Assembly: GCF_013177735.1 (NCBI RefSeq)
Contig: NZ_WOEZ01000147.1
Span: 1-60,683, forward strand
Length of the DNA stretch: 60,683 nucleotides
Direction: 5' to 3'
From: Paraburkholderia elongata
GTDB taxonomy: Bacteria; Pseudomonadota; Gammaproteobacteria; Burkholderiales; Burkholderiaceae
Positions 1 through 8,309 of this stretch are shown here, piece by piece; position 1 is the stretch's first letter, and every line of letters begins with the position of its first letter. The translations under genes were made by a program, and so were the position numbers. The notes beneath the pieces were generated by a model. The model saw only the letters and a list, made by a program, of their open reading frames with translations. It had not been told where the DNA came from and searched no databases.

Positions 1-677
1 ACGCCGCACCGGCCGCGCGTGCGCCGTCGCCGCAGGCCAAGGAGCAGAGCGGCTCGTCGAGCGCGCCGTGGGACGACATGCCGCCCGATGAATACATGCC
101 GCTCACGGCAGCGGACGAAGGCTATTACGGCCTGCCGGACGACAACTATATGCCGGTGTTCGACAGCGGGCCCGACGACGTCCGCGTGAACGCCGCCCCT
201 GCGTCGACACCCGCGCCGGTGGTCGACAAGCGGCCGCTGCCGCCGGCCGTGCCGCTCGATCCGCTGGGTTTTCAGGGCGACTGGCCCGCGCTCGCCGTCG
301 ACCTTCCGCTCAAGGGCATTTCGTATCAACTCGCGTTCAATAGCGAACTGATGGCACTCGAAGGCAGCACGCTCAAACTGAACGTGCCGGTGCCGCAGTA
401 CGCGGAAGTCTCGCAGGTCGCTAAACTGAAAGCCGCGCTCGCTGACAAGCTCGGCCAGAACGTCGACGTATTGGTCGAAGTCGGCCCGGCGCGCCGCACG
501 GCAGCCGCGCACGACGCCGCCATGCGCGCCCAGCGCCAGCAGGAAGCGGAGCGCGAAATCGGCGCCGATCCGTTCGTGCAGTCGCTGATCCGCGAGTTCG
601 GCGCGAGCATCGTGCCCGGCTCGATTCGCCCGATTACGCAGGACGCCGGCCCGAACGGCGCGCCGTCCGTCCACTGA
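1..677 (+). CDS. dnaX: DNA polymerase III gamma/tau subunit, C-terminal part (5' end outside window)
   Basis: The reading frame is open from base 3 to a TGA at 675-677, so only the last 224 or so residues are present. They begin with an Ala/Pro/Ser-rich linker and end in a compact domain of about 120 residues, like the tau C-terminus that binds the polymerase alpha subunit. The ATPase and clamp-loader domains are missing because the window starts inside the gene. The assignment rests mainly on position: dnaX, ybaB and recR in this order are widely conserved in proteobacteria. The residues alone are weakly diagnostic. Confidence 0.85.
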   Translation, partial: AAPAARAPSPQAKEQSGSSSAPWDDMPPDEYMPLTAADEGYYGLPDDNYMPVFDSGPDDVRVNAAPASTPAPVVDKRPLPPAVPLDPLGFQGDWPALAVDLPLKGISYQLAFNSELMALEGSTLKLNVPVPQYAEVSQVAKLKAALADKLGQNVDVLVEVGPARRTAAAHDAAMRAQRQQEAEREIGADPFVQSLIREFGASIVPGSIRPITQDAGPNGAPSVH

Positions 678-739
678 TTCGCCGCGCCCTGTGGCGCACC
701 CGATTTCCGGATTTCACGCTATCAAGAAGGAGCATGTCC

Positions 740-1066
740 ATGATGAAAGGCCAACTCGCCGGGCTGATGAAGCAGGCCCAGCAGATGCAGGAAAACATGA
801 AGAAGATGCAGGAGCAGCTTGCATTGATCGAAGTCGAAGGGCAGTCGGGCGCCGGTCTCGTCAAGGTGACGATGACCTGCAAGAACGACGTCCGCCGCGT
901 GTCGATCGATCCGAGCCTGCTCGCCGACGACAAGGACATGCTGGAAGACCTGGTCGCCGCTGCGTTCAACGACGCCGTGCGCAAGGCCGAAGCCACCGCC
1001 CAGGAAAAGATGGGCGGTATGACCTCGGGTCTGCCGCTGCCGCCGGGCTTCAAGCTGCCGTTCTAA
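740..1066 (+). CDS. ybaB: YbaB/EbfC family nucleoid-associated protein
   Basis: A 108-residue protein of the YbaB/EbfC family, small dimeric DNA-binding proteins usually encoded between dnaX and recR. The N-terminal helix (LMKQAQQMQENMKKMQEQL) and the short beta-rich core containing VKVTM and VSIDPSLL are typical. An upstream in-frame ATG at 734 sits only one base from the AGAAGGAG ribosome site at 725-732. The ATG at 740 has a 7-base spacing and matches the family's usual start, so it is preferred. The role in nucleoid organisation or repair is family knowledge. Confidence 0.93.
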   Translation: MMKGQLAGLMKQAQQMQENMKKMQEQLALIEVEGQSGAGLVKVTMTCKNDVRRVSIDPSLLADDKDMLEDLVAAAFNDAVRKAEATAQEKMGGMTSGLPLPPGFKLPF

Positions 1067-1335
1067 GCGACGTCGCTGCAGGAACGGACTCGCGCCGCTG
1101 CTTCGACCGCGGCGTGAGTTGAATACACGAGCCGCGCTCGTTCCAATGCGCGCGCAGTTCCCAGTTCCCGGTGCGTGCAAGTTTGCATCGATGCAGTTCA
1201 GTTCGGTCGTCGAGCGTGCTTGCCCGATTCGTAGTCGAGCTGATAGAAGAAACCAGCAACAAGCAGAAGCAACCGCGTCGCCACCCGCGTACCGGACCAT
1301 AGCAGGCCACATCCACTTCGACACCGCCGATCCGC

Positions 1336-1932
1336 ATGAAACAACCTTCCGCCTTGTCGGCGCTCGTCGAAGCGCTGCGCGTGCTGCCCGGTGTCGGGCC
1401 TAAATCCGCGCAACGCATGGCGTACCACCTGATGCAGCACGACCGCGACGGCGCCGAAAAACTCGGCCGCTCGTTGCTGTTCGCGACTGAACATCTGCAG
1501 CACTGCGAGAAGTGCAACACCTTTACCGAAGCGCAGATCTGCGAGGTCTGCCTTGATGAGGAGCGGGATCCGACGTTGTTGTGCGTCGTCGAGACGCCCG
1601 CCGACCAGATCATGCTCGAACAGACGATGACCTATCGCGGCCTCTATTTCGTGCTGATGGGGCGGCTCAGTCCGCTCGACGGCATCGGCCCGAAGGAAAT
1701 CCATTTCGACCGGCTGGTCAAGCGCGCGTCGGATGGCATCGTCAAGGAAGTCGTGCTCGCAACCAATTTCACCAATGAAGGCGAGGCCACCGCGCATTAC
1801 CTCGGGCAGACGCTCAAGGCACGCGGTCTCGCCGTGACGCGCCTCGCGCGCGGCGTGCCGGTGGGCGGCGAACTCGAGTATGTCGACGCCGGCACGATCG
1901 CCCGTGCGATGCTCGACCGGCGCTCGATGTAG
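1336..1932 (+). CDS. recR: Recombination mediator protein RecR
   Basis: RecR works with RecF and RecO to load RecA at single-strand gaps. The 198-residue product has the normal length. A helix-hairpin-helix (LPGVGPKSAQRMAYHL, residues 17-32) is followed by a four-cysteine zinc site (C57, C60, C69, C72) and a Toprim domain beginning near LCVVETPAD. The 269 bases upstream of the start carry no gene that I can support, so recR may have its own promoter or be read through from ybaB. Confidence 0.97.
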   Translation: MKQPSALSALVEALRVLPGVGPKSAQRMAYHLMQHDRDGAEKLGRSLLFATEHLQHCEKCNTFTEAQICEVCLDEERDPTLLCVVETPADQIMLEQTMTYRGLYFVLMGRLSPLDGIGPKEIHFDRLVKRASDGIVKEVVLATNFTNEGEATAHYLGQTLKARGLAVTRLARGVPVGGELEYVDAGTIARAMLDRRSM

Positions 1933-2054
1933 CGCGACGTAACTGATAGCGCCACGTCGCGGCGCCTGCAATGCCTGAGCGAGCCGCGCGAGACCGATCC
2001 GCAATGCCTCGCGCCGCGCGCCGCCTGGGCAAGAACAGAACACAGAGGAGACAC

Positions 2055-3281
2055 ATGAGCGTCAACCCCGACCCCAGCGCCACACCTAAAGGCCCGCTTG
2101 CCGGCGTCAAGGTGCTCGAACTCGGCACGCTGATCGCCGGCCCGTTCGCCGCGCGCTTTCTCGGCGAGTTCGGCGCCGATGTCATCAAGATCGAAGATCC
2201 CAAAGGCGGCGATCCGCTGCGCAAATGGCGCAAGCTCTATCCGGAAGTCGGCGGTACGTCGCTATGGTGGGCCGTTCAGGCGCGCAACAAGAAATCCGTC
2301 ACGATCAATCTGAAAGCCGAAGAGGGCAAGGAGATCGTGCGGCGTCTGGCGAAAGAAGCCGATATCGTCGTCGAAAATTTTCGGCCGGGTTTGTTGGAAA
2401 AGCTCGGCCTCGGTTATGACGTCTTGTCGGCGGAGAACCCTGGGCTCGTGATGGTGCGCCTGTCCGGCTACGGCCAGACCGGGCCGTACCGCGACCGGCC
2501 TGGATTTGGAGCGATCGCCGAATCGATGGGCGGCTTGCGTCACATCACCGGCTATCCGGATTTGCCGCCGCCGCGCATCGGCATTTCGATCGGCGATTCG
2601 ATTGCCGCGCTACACGGCGTGATCGGCGCATTGATGGCGCTGCATCACAAGCAGGCGAACGGCGGCAAAGGGCAGGTCGTCGACGTCGCGCTGTACGAAG
2701 CGGTCTTCAACATGATGGAGAGCGTGGTGCCGGAGTATGGCGTGTACGGTATGGTGCGCGAGCGCACCGGCGCGTCGCTGCCGGGGATCGTGCCGTCGAA
2801 CACGTATCCGTGCCGCGACGGCAGCATTGTCATTGGCGGCAATAGCGATCCGATCTTCAAGCGCTTGATGATCGCTATCGAACGCGAAGACCTGGCGAAC
2901 GATCCCGCCTTGGCGCACAACGACGGCCGCGTGCCGCGCACTCAGGAAATCGATGGCGCGATCGCCGAGTGGCTCGCTACGCGCACCATCGACGAAGCGC
3001 TCGCCGTGCTGAACGCCGCCGACGTGCCGGTTGGCCGCATTTACAGCGTCGCGGACATGTTCACCGATCCGCAGTTCATGGCGCGCCAGATGATCCAGCG
3101 CTTCAAGTGGCAGGACGGTCAGGAAATCACGCTCCCGTCGGTGACACCGAAGCTCTCGGAAACCCCCGGCGAAACGCGCTGGTTAGGCCCGGAACTGGGT
3201 GAACATACCGATGAAGTCCTGCAATCGCTAGGTTATGATTCTGACGACATTGCAAGGTTGCATGCGCAACAGATTGTGTGA
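2055..3281 (+). CDS. Family III (CaiB/BaiF) CoA-transferase
   Basis: A 408-residue family III CoA-transferase, which moves CoA between an acyl-CoA donor and a carboxylic acid. The N-terminal Rossmann-like part (GVKVLELGTLIAGPFAARFL) and the motif IGDSIAALHG are visible. The Asp of that motif (about residue 181) corresponds to the family's catalytic aspartate. The start at 2055 is supported by AGAGGAGA at 2043-2050; a frame opening at 1971 has no such site. The gene lies 62 bases before an ABC importer operon, so the importer may supply the acid that is activated here. The substrate cannot be read from sequence. Confidence 0.9.
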   Translation: MSVNPDPSATPKGPLAGVKVLELGTLIAGPFAARFLGEFGADVIKIEDPKGGDPLRKWRKLYPEVGGTSLWWAVQARNKKSVTINLKAEEGKEIVRRLAKEADIVVENFRPGLLEKLGLGYDVLSAENPGLVMVRLSGYGQTGPYRDRPGFGAIAESMGGLRHITGYPDLPPPRIGISIGDSIAALHGVIGALMALHHKQANGGKGQVVDVALYEAVFNMMESVVPEYGVYGMVRERTGASLPGIVPSNTYPCRDGSIVIGGNSDPIFKRLMIAIEREDLANDPALAHNDGRVPRTQEIDGAIAEWLATRTIDEALAVLNAADVPVGRIYSVADMFTDPQFMARQMIQRFKWQDGQEITLPSVTPKLSETPGETRWLGPELGEHTDEVLQSLGYDSDDIARLHAQQIV

Positions 3282-3343
3282 GTGAGCGCGCCGGTGGGAT
3301 CTGCTAAGGACCTGCTAAGACAACAAAATGGAGACGACAGACC

Positions 3344-4381
3344 ATGCAACGCAGAACCTTCCTCGCCGGTACCGCCGCACTCGCGGGCGCCACGTTCGCT
3401 GCCGCGCCGCTCGCTTTCGCGCAGGGCAAACCTGAAACCACCAAGGTGGCGATCGCCGTCGGCGGCAAGAATCTGTTCTATTACTTGCCGCTCACGATTG
3501 CCGAGCGCCGCAATTACTTCAAGGACGAAGGGCTCGACGTCGAAATCTCGGATTTCGCCGGCGGCTCGCAAGCGCTGAAGGCGGCAGTGGGCGGCAGCGC
3601 GGATGTGGTCTCCGGCGCGTTCGAGCACACCTTGCTGCTGCAGGCGCAAAAGCAGTCGTTCCGCGAATTCGTGCTGCAAGGGCGCGCGCCGCAGATCGTG
3701 CTCGCGGTGTCGAAGAAGGCGATGCCGAACTACAAGTCGATCGCCGATCTGAAGGGCAAGAAAATCGGCGTGACCGCGCCGGGTTCGTCGACCTCGATCA
3801 TGGCGAGTTTCGTGCTGGCGAAAGCCGGGCTGACCGCGAAAGACGTCGCGTTCATCGGTGTGGGCGCAGGGGCGGGTGCGATCGCGGCGCTGCAGTCGGG
3901 CCAGATCGACGCCATCGCCAATCTCGACCCGGTGATGACCAAGCTCGAGCGCACTGGCGAGATTCGCGTCGTTTCGGACACGCGCACGTTGGCCGATACG
4001 CGCAGCGTGTTTGGCGGCGACATGCCGGCGGGCTGCCTGTACGCGTCGCAGAGCTTCATCACGAAGAATCCGAACACCACCCAGGCGCTGACCAATGCGA
4101 TGGTGCGCGCACTCAAGTGGCTGCAAACCGCGACCGGCAGCGAGCTGATCAACACGGTGCCGGAAGGCTATCTGCTCGGCGACCGCGCCGTGTATCTGGA
4201 CGCGTGGCAACACGTGAAGGAGGCGATGTCGCCGGATGGCCTGATGCCCGCCGATGGCCCGGCCACGTCGCTGAAGACTTTGCAGGCATTCGACCCGGCT
4301 GTGCAGGGCAAGCCGATCGATTTGTCGAAAACGTGGACCAACGACTTCGTCAAGAAAGCATTGGCGACGGTCAAGGCCTGA
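3344..4381 (+). CDS. ABC transporter substrate-binding protein, NitT/TauT (NMT1/SsuA-like) type
   Basis: A 345-residue periplasmic binding protein. The N-terminus has a twin-arginine-like signal (MQRRTFLAGTAALAG) with likely cleavage after AFA near residue 26, suggesting Tat export. The body resembles SsuA/TauA/NMT1 proteins: KVAIAVGGKNLFYYLPLTIA at the start of the mature protein, GGSQALKAAVGGSADVVSG, and LKGKKIGVTAPGSSTS. An ATPase and a permease of the same class follow. Such systems import nitrate, alkylsulfonates, taurine, aromatic acids or vitamin precursors, and the ligand is not identifiable here. Confidence 0.9.
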   Translation: MQRRTFLAGTAALAGATFAAAPLAFAQGKPETTKVAIAVGGKNLFYYLPLTIAERRNYFKDEGLDVEISDFAGGSQALKAAVGGSADVVSGAFEHTLLLQAQKQSFREFVLQGRAPQIVLAVSKKAMPNYKSIADLKGKKIGVTAPGSSTSIMASFVLAKAGLTAKDVAFIGVGAGAGAIAALQSGQIDAIANLDPVMTKLERTGEIRVVSDTRTLADTRSVFGGDMPAGCLYASQSFITKNPNTTQALTNAMVRALKWLQTATGSELINTVPEGYLLGDRAVYLDAWQHVKEAMSPDGLMPADGPATSLKTLQAFDPAVQGKPIDLSKTWTNDFVKKALATVKA

Positions 4382-4486
4382 GCACCGTGAGCGTGGAGCT
4401 GAGGGCGGCACGTGCTGCGTTCGCCTCGACTACCGCCGTCATGACGACATGACAAACCGAAACCGATCTTCGAAGCGAGCCGAACG

Positions 4487-5299
4487 ATGACCGTTGCCGC
4501 CCTGGCGCTCGACAACATCACCTGCACGTTTGCTGCGCGGGACAACCGCGCGCAGCGCTATACGGCGGTCAAGGATACGACCTTGCGCATCGCGCCGGGC
4601 GAATTCGTCTCGGTGGTCGGCCCGACCGGCTGCGGCAAATCCACTTTGCTGAACGTCGGCGCGGGTTTGCTGGGGCCGTCGTCCGGCACGGTCAGTGTGT
4701 TCGGCGAGCCGCTCAAGGGGATTAACCAGCGCGCTGGCTACATGTTCCAGGCCGACGCGCTGATGCCGTGGCGCTCGGCCATCGACAACGTGATGGCCGG
4801 CCTCTCATTCCGCGGCGTGCCGCCGGCCGAAGCGCGCAGCAAAGCCGACGAGTGGTTGAAGCGCGTCGGCCTCGGTGGTTTCGGCGACCGCTATCCGCAT
4901 CAACTGTCGGGCGGCATGCGCAAGCGCGTCGCGATGGCGCAGACGTTGATCCTCGATCCGGACATCATCCTGATGGACGAGCCGTTTTCCGCGCTCGATA
5001 TCCAGACGCGTCAGCTGATGGAAAACGAGCTGCTCGACCTGTGGGCGGCCAAGCGCAAGGCGGTGCTGTTCATCACGCACGATCTCGACGAAGCAATCTC
5101 GATGTCCGACCGCGTGGTGGTGCTGTCGGCGGGGCCGGGCACGCATCCGATCGGCGAATTCACGATCGATCTGCCGCGTCCGCGCGACGTCGCCGAGATT
5201 CGCGCGCATCCGCGTTTCGTCGAGTTGCATGCGCAGATCTGGAGCGTGCTGCGCGATGAGGTGCTCAAGGGCTACCAGCAGCAACTCACGGCCGTTTAA
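4487..5299 (+). CDS. ABC transporter ATP-binding protein, NitT/TauT type
   Basis: A 270-residue nucleotide-binding subunit that powers the importer. The Walker A motif is GPTGCGKST (about residues 45-53), the signature is LSGGMRKRV, Walker B is IILMDEP and the switch histidine is in FITHDLDEA. The signature form LSGGM(R/Q)KR is characteristic of SsuB/TauB-like subunits. It lies 105 bases after the binding-protein gene and 112 bases before the permease, so the three are probably co-transcribed. Confidence 0.95.
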   Translation: MTVAALALDNITCTFAARDNRAQRYTAVKDTTLRIAPGEFVSVVGPTGCGKSTLLNVGAGLLGPSSGTVSVFGEPLKGINQRAGYMFQADALMPWRSAIDNVMAGLSFRGVPPAEARSKADEWLKRVGLGGFGDRYPHQLSGGMRKRVAMAQTLILDPDIILMDEPFSALDIQTRQLMENELLDLWAAKRKAVLFITHDLDEAISMSDRVVVLSAGPGTHPIGEFTIDLPRPRDVAEIRAHPRFVELHAQIWSVLRDEVLKGYQQQLTAV

Positions 5300-5411
5300 T
5301 CGCAGTTCACGGTCGGGTCCCGTCGGTGAGCGAGACATTTGCGTCTCGTTGTTGCGCTCGCTAGTTGCGTTCAGTGGTTGCGTCGATCAATCGTCCAAGG
5401 CAAACCGAATC

Positions 5412-6236
5412 ATGTGGAAGACGTTGCGCCCGAACCGGGCGAACCTGGTGATCTGGCAGTGGCTGCTGCTCGTGCTGTGCTTTGTGCTCTGGTACGTGCT
5501 GACCAGTCCGACACTGCTGCCAGCGTTCTATTTCGACGACCCGAACAAGGCCGCGTTCTTCTTCGGCGAGCCGCAGAAGGTGCTGCAGCGCATCTGGGAG
5601 TGGTTCACGGGCGGCGAAATCTATCTGCACCTGTGGATCACCCTGGTCGAAACGGTGCTCGCGTTCGCGCTCGGCACCGCGCTCGGACTCGGCGTCGGTC
5701 TGTGGCTTGCGCTGTCGCCGCTCGCAAGCGCGCTATTCGATCCCTATATCAAGGCTGCCAACTCGATGCCGCGCGTGATTCTCGCGCCGATCTTCGGCGT
5801 GTGGTTCGGTCTCGGCATCTGGTCGAAGGTGGCGCTAGGCGTCACGCTGGTGTTCTTTATCGTGTTCTTCAACGTCTACCAGGGTGTGAAGGAAGTGAGC
5901 CCGGTTGTGCTCGCCAACGCGCGCATGCTCGGCGCGAACCGCAAGCAGTTGCTGCGTTTCGTCTATCTGCCAAGCGCGATGAGTTGGGTGTTTTCGAGTC
6001 TGCATACATCGGTGGGTCTCGCGTTCGTCGGCTCGGTGGTGGGGGAATATCTCGGCTCGGCGCGCGGCGTCGGCTATCTGATTCTGCAAGCCGAGGGCAC
6101 CTTCGATATCAACACTGTGTTCGCCGGGATTCTGGTGTTGACGGCGTTCGCGCTGATTCTCGATGCCATCGTCGGGCTTGGCGAGCGGCGGCTGATGAAG
6201 TGGCAGCCAAAATCGGGTGATACGGAAAAGCTTTAG
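5412..6236 (+). CDS. ABC transporter permease, NitT/TauT (SsuC-like) type
   Basis: A 274-residue inner-membrane permease with about six hydrophobic segments, beginning near VIWQWLLLVLCFVLWYVL. The cytoplasmic coupling loop (EVSPVVLANARMLGANRKQL) is the EAA-type loop that contacts the ATPase. The open frame extends upstream to 5229 and overlaps the ATPase gene in another frame. The ATG at 5412 (MWKTLRPN) gives a normal N-terminus just before the first membrane segment and is preferred. Its ribosome site is weak. Confidence 0.93.
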   Translation: MWKTLRPNRANLVIWQWLLLVLCFVLWYVLTSPTLLPAFYFDDPNKAAFFFGEPQKVLQRIWEWFTGGEIYLHLWITLVETVLAFALGTALGLGVGLWLALSPLASALFDPYIKAANSMPRVILAPIFGVWFGLGIWSKVALGVTLVFFIVFFNVYQGVKEVSPVVLANARMLGANRKQLLRFVYLPSAMSWVFSSLHTSVGLAFVGSVVGEYLGSARGVGYLILQAEGTFDINTVFAGILVLTAFALILDAIVGLGERRLMKWQPKSGDTEKL

Positions 6237-6262
6237 TCACGCGAGCGAAGGTCCATCAGAAA

Positions 6263-6296
6263 CGGCGCGCGGTTTTAAAACCGCGCGCCGCTTTTA
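6263..6296. terminator. Bidirectional hairpin terminator between converging genes
   Basis: Bases 6263-6290 form a perfect 28-base palindrome, CGGCGCGCGGTTTT followed by its complement. A short T run follows on the right. It lies between the forward permease (stop 6236) and the reverse oxidoreductase (stop 6342), so it can serve both transcripts. Confidence 0.8.
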
Positions 6297-6341
6297 TTCG
6301 TCGCTCGATGAAGCGTATGTTGAGCGCGCGACGGCTAGCGG

Positions 6342-7316
6342 TTAAGGCGTAATCACCACCTTCCCGATTACCCGGCGCTCCGCCATATCGCGCAGCGCGC
6401 GGCCGGTGTCCTCGAGCGAATAACGTTCCGACACATAGGGCTTGAGCTTGCCTTCGCCGATCCAGCCGGTCATCTGCTCGAACGCGGCGTGATTGTGCTG
6501 TGGCTCGCGTTTTGCAAAGTCACCCCAGAACACGCCGACCAGACTTGCGCCTTTGAGCAGCGTCAAGTTGAGCGGCAACTTCGGAATCTCTCCGTTTGCA
6601 AAGCCGACCACCAGATAACGCCCGCGCCAGCCGATGCTGCGAAACGCCGGTTCGGCATACACGCCGCCGACCGGATCGTAGATCACGTCCGGACCCTTGC
6701 CGTCCGTCAGCGCCTTGATGCGCTCGCGCAGATCTTCGGTGCTGTAGTTGATGGTGGCGTCCGCGCCGTGCTTCACGCAAGTGGCGAGCTTCTCGTCGCT
6801 CGACGCCGCCGCGATCACGCGCGCGCCGAGCGCCTTGCCGATCTCGACCGCGGCGAGCCCGACGCCGCCTGCCGCGCCCAACACGAGCATCGTTTCACCG
6901 GCCTTCAACTGACCGCGGTCGACCACCGCATGATGCGAAGTGCCGTAGGCGAGTGTGAACGCGGCGGCCAGCTCGAATTCGACGCCGTCCGCCAGCGGCA
7001 CGCACGCGGCGACCGGCGCCAGCGCCTGCTCGGCAAACCCGCCCGAGCCGGTGAACGCGACCACCCGCGAGCCCGGTTTGAACTGCGTCACACCGTCGCC
7101 GACCGCGCGCACGATGCCCGCGACTTCCGAGCCGGGCGTAAAGGGCAGGGGCGGTTTGAACTGGTATTTGTTCTCGATGATCAACACATCGGGAAAGTTG
7201 ACGGCCGCCGCTTTGACGTCGATCACGACGTGGCCGGGCGGCGGCTCGAGGTCCGGCAGATTTTCGACAACCAGGCTCTCTGGCGGCCCGTATTGATTAC
7301 AGCGAATCGCGCGCAT
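6342..7316 (-). CDS. NADPH:quinone oxidoreductase, zinc-free MDR family
   Basis: A 324-residue medium-chain dehydrogenase/reductase of the quinone oxidoreductase type. The N-terminal GroES-like domain contains VKAAAVNFPDVLIIENKYQ and PGSEVAGIVRAVGDGV. The Rossmann domain has the glycine motif VLGAAGGVGLAAVEIG. The structural and catalytic zinc cysteines of alcohol dehydrogenases are absent, which fits a zinc-free NADPH-dependent enzyme. Its physiological acceptor is unknown. It is divergent from surE across a 234-base gap. Confidence 0.9.
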   Translation of the reverse strand: MRAIRCNQYGPPESLVVENLPDLEPPPGHVVIDVKAAAVNFPDVLIIENKYQFKPPLPFTPGSEVAGIVRAVGDGVTQFKPGSRVVAFTGSGGFAEQALAPVAACVPLADGVEFELAAAFTLAYGTSHHAVVDRGQLKAGETMLVLGAAGGVGLAAVEIGKALGARVIAAASSDEKLATCVKHGADATINYSTEDLRERIKALTDGKGPDVIYDPVGGVYAEPAFRSIGWRGRYLVVGFANGEIPKLPLNLTLLKGASLVGVFWGDFAKREPQHNHAAFEQMTGWIGEGKLKPYVSERYSLEDTGRALRDMAERRVIGKVVITP

Positions 7317-7343
7317 CGTGTCTCCATCTCCATATCGATCAGG

Positions 7344-7373
7344 GTCCCCCGAGGGGACTTCCTTCGGGGGCGT
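7344..7373. repeat. 30-base hairpin element, also present at 27732-27760
   Basis: Runs of C and G (TCCCCCGAGGGGA, then CTTCCTTCGGGGGCG) form a hairpin in the oxidoreductase/surE intergenic region. A nearly identical 29-base sequence occurs at 27732-27760 inside an unrelated gene, differing by two small indels and a substitution. That recurrence suggests a dispersed small element rather than a private terminator. Confidence 0.5.
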
Positions 7374-7550
7374 CGCAACTATTCTGAGTGTAAAACAATC
7401 CGCACGACCGTGCGTTTTTATTGCTCGAAGCCGGCGGCCTGCGCGGTCGATACCCGTTAGCGCGGAGCCCGGCGCGTGCGCTTTGCATGTGATGCGCGCG
7501 CCACCTGCCGTGTCGTTCGCGTGCCTTCTTTCCTCGGTTACAATCGCCGC

Positions 7551-8309
7551 ATGCGAATCCTACTCAGCAATGACGACGGTTATCTGGCGCCCGGCCTTGC
7601 CGCGCTTTACGAAGCGCTCAAGCCGATCGCGGACGTCACCGTGATGGCCCCCGAGCAGAACTGCAGCGGCGCGTCCAATTCCTTGACGCTGTCGCGTCCG
7701 CTTTCGGTGCTGCGCTCGCCGAACGGTTTCTACTACGTCAACGGCACGCCAACCGATTCGGTGCACATCGCGCTGACCGGTATGCTGGACCACACGCCGG
7801 ACCTCGTCGTCTCGGGCATCAACAACGGCCAGAACATGGGCGAGGACACGCTCTATTCAGGCACCGTCGCCGCCGCCACCGAAGGCATTATGTTCGGTGT
7901 GCCGGCCATCGCCTTCTCGCTGGTCGACAAAGACTGGGTGCATCTCGAAGACGCTGTGCGTGTTGCCGCCGAGATCGTCGCGCACTACCTCGAACAACCG
8001 TTGCCGGGGCATCCGCTCCTGAACGTCAATATTCCGAACCTGCCGTACGAGCAACTCGGCGGCTGGTATATCACGCGTCTCGGCAAGCGGCATCCGTCGC
8101 AGCCGGTGATCCGCCAGACCAACCCGCGCGGCGAACCGATCTATTGGATCGGCCCGTCGGGCAGCGCGCGCGATGCCAGCGAAGGCACCGATTTCCATGC
8201 TGTCGCCAACGGCCAGGTGTCGATCACGCCGTTGCAGCTCGACCTGACCCACACGCAAATGCTGCCCACAGTGCGCGACTGGGCGCGCGCCGGCAGCGGC
8301 GCTTCATGA
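7551..8309 (+). CDS. surE: 5'/3'-nucleotidase SurE
   Basis: SurE is a metal-dependent nucleotidase or exopolyphosphatase linked to stationary-phase survival. The 252-residue product starts MRILLSNDDGYLAPG, where NDDG is the metal-binding motif. It also contains GASNSLTLSRPL and SGINNGQNMGEDTLYSGTVA, all family signatures. The open frame reaches back to 7476, but the ATG at 7551 gives the canonical N-terminus. The stop overlaps the pcm start (ATGA at 8306-8309), so the two are translationally coupled. Confidence 0.97.
   Translation: MRILLSNDDGYLAPGLAALYEALKPIADVTVMAPEQNCSGASNSLTLSRPLSVLRSPNGFYYVNGTPTDSVHIALTGMLDHTPDLVVSGINNGQNMGEDTLYSGTVAAATEGIMFGVPAIAFSLVDKDWVHLEDAVRVAAEIVAHYLEQPLPGHPLLNVNIPNLPYEQLGGWYITRLGKRHPSQPVIRQTNPRGEPIYWIGPSGSARDASEGTDFHAVANGQVSITPLQLDLTHTQMLPTVRDWARAGSGAS

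Noticed and set aside
3233..4411. 392-codon reverse-strand open frame
   Set aside because: Lies opposite the ABC binding-protein gene, which has a signal peptide and family motifs.
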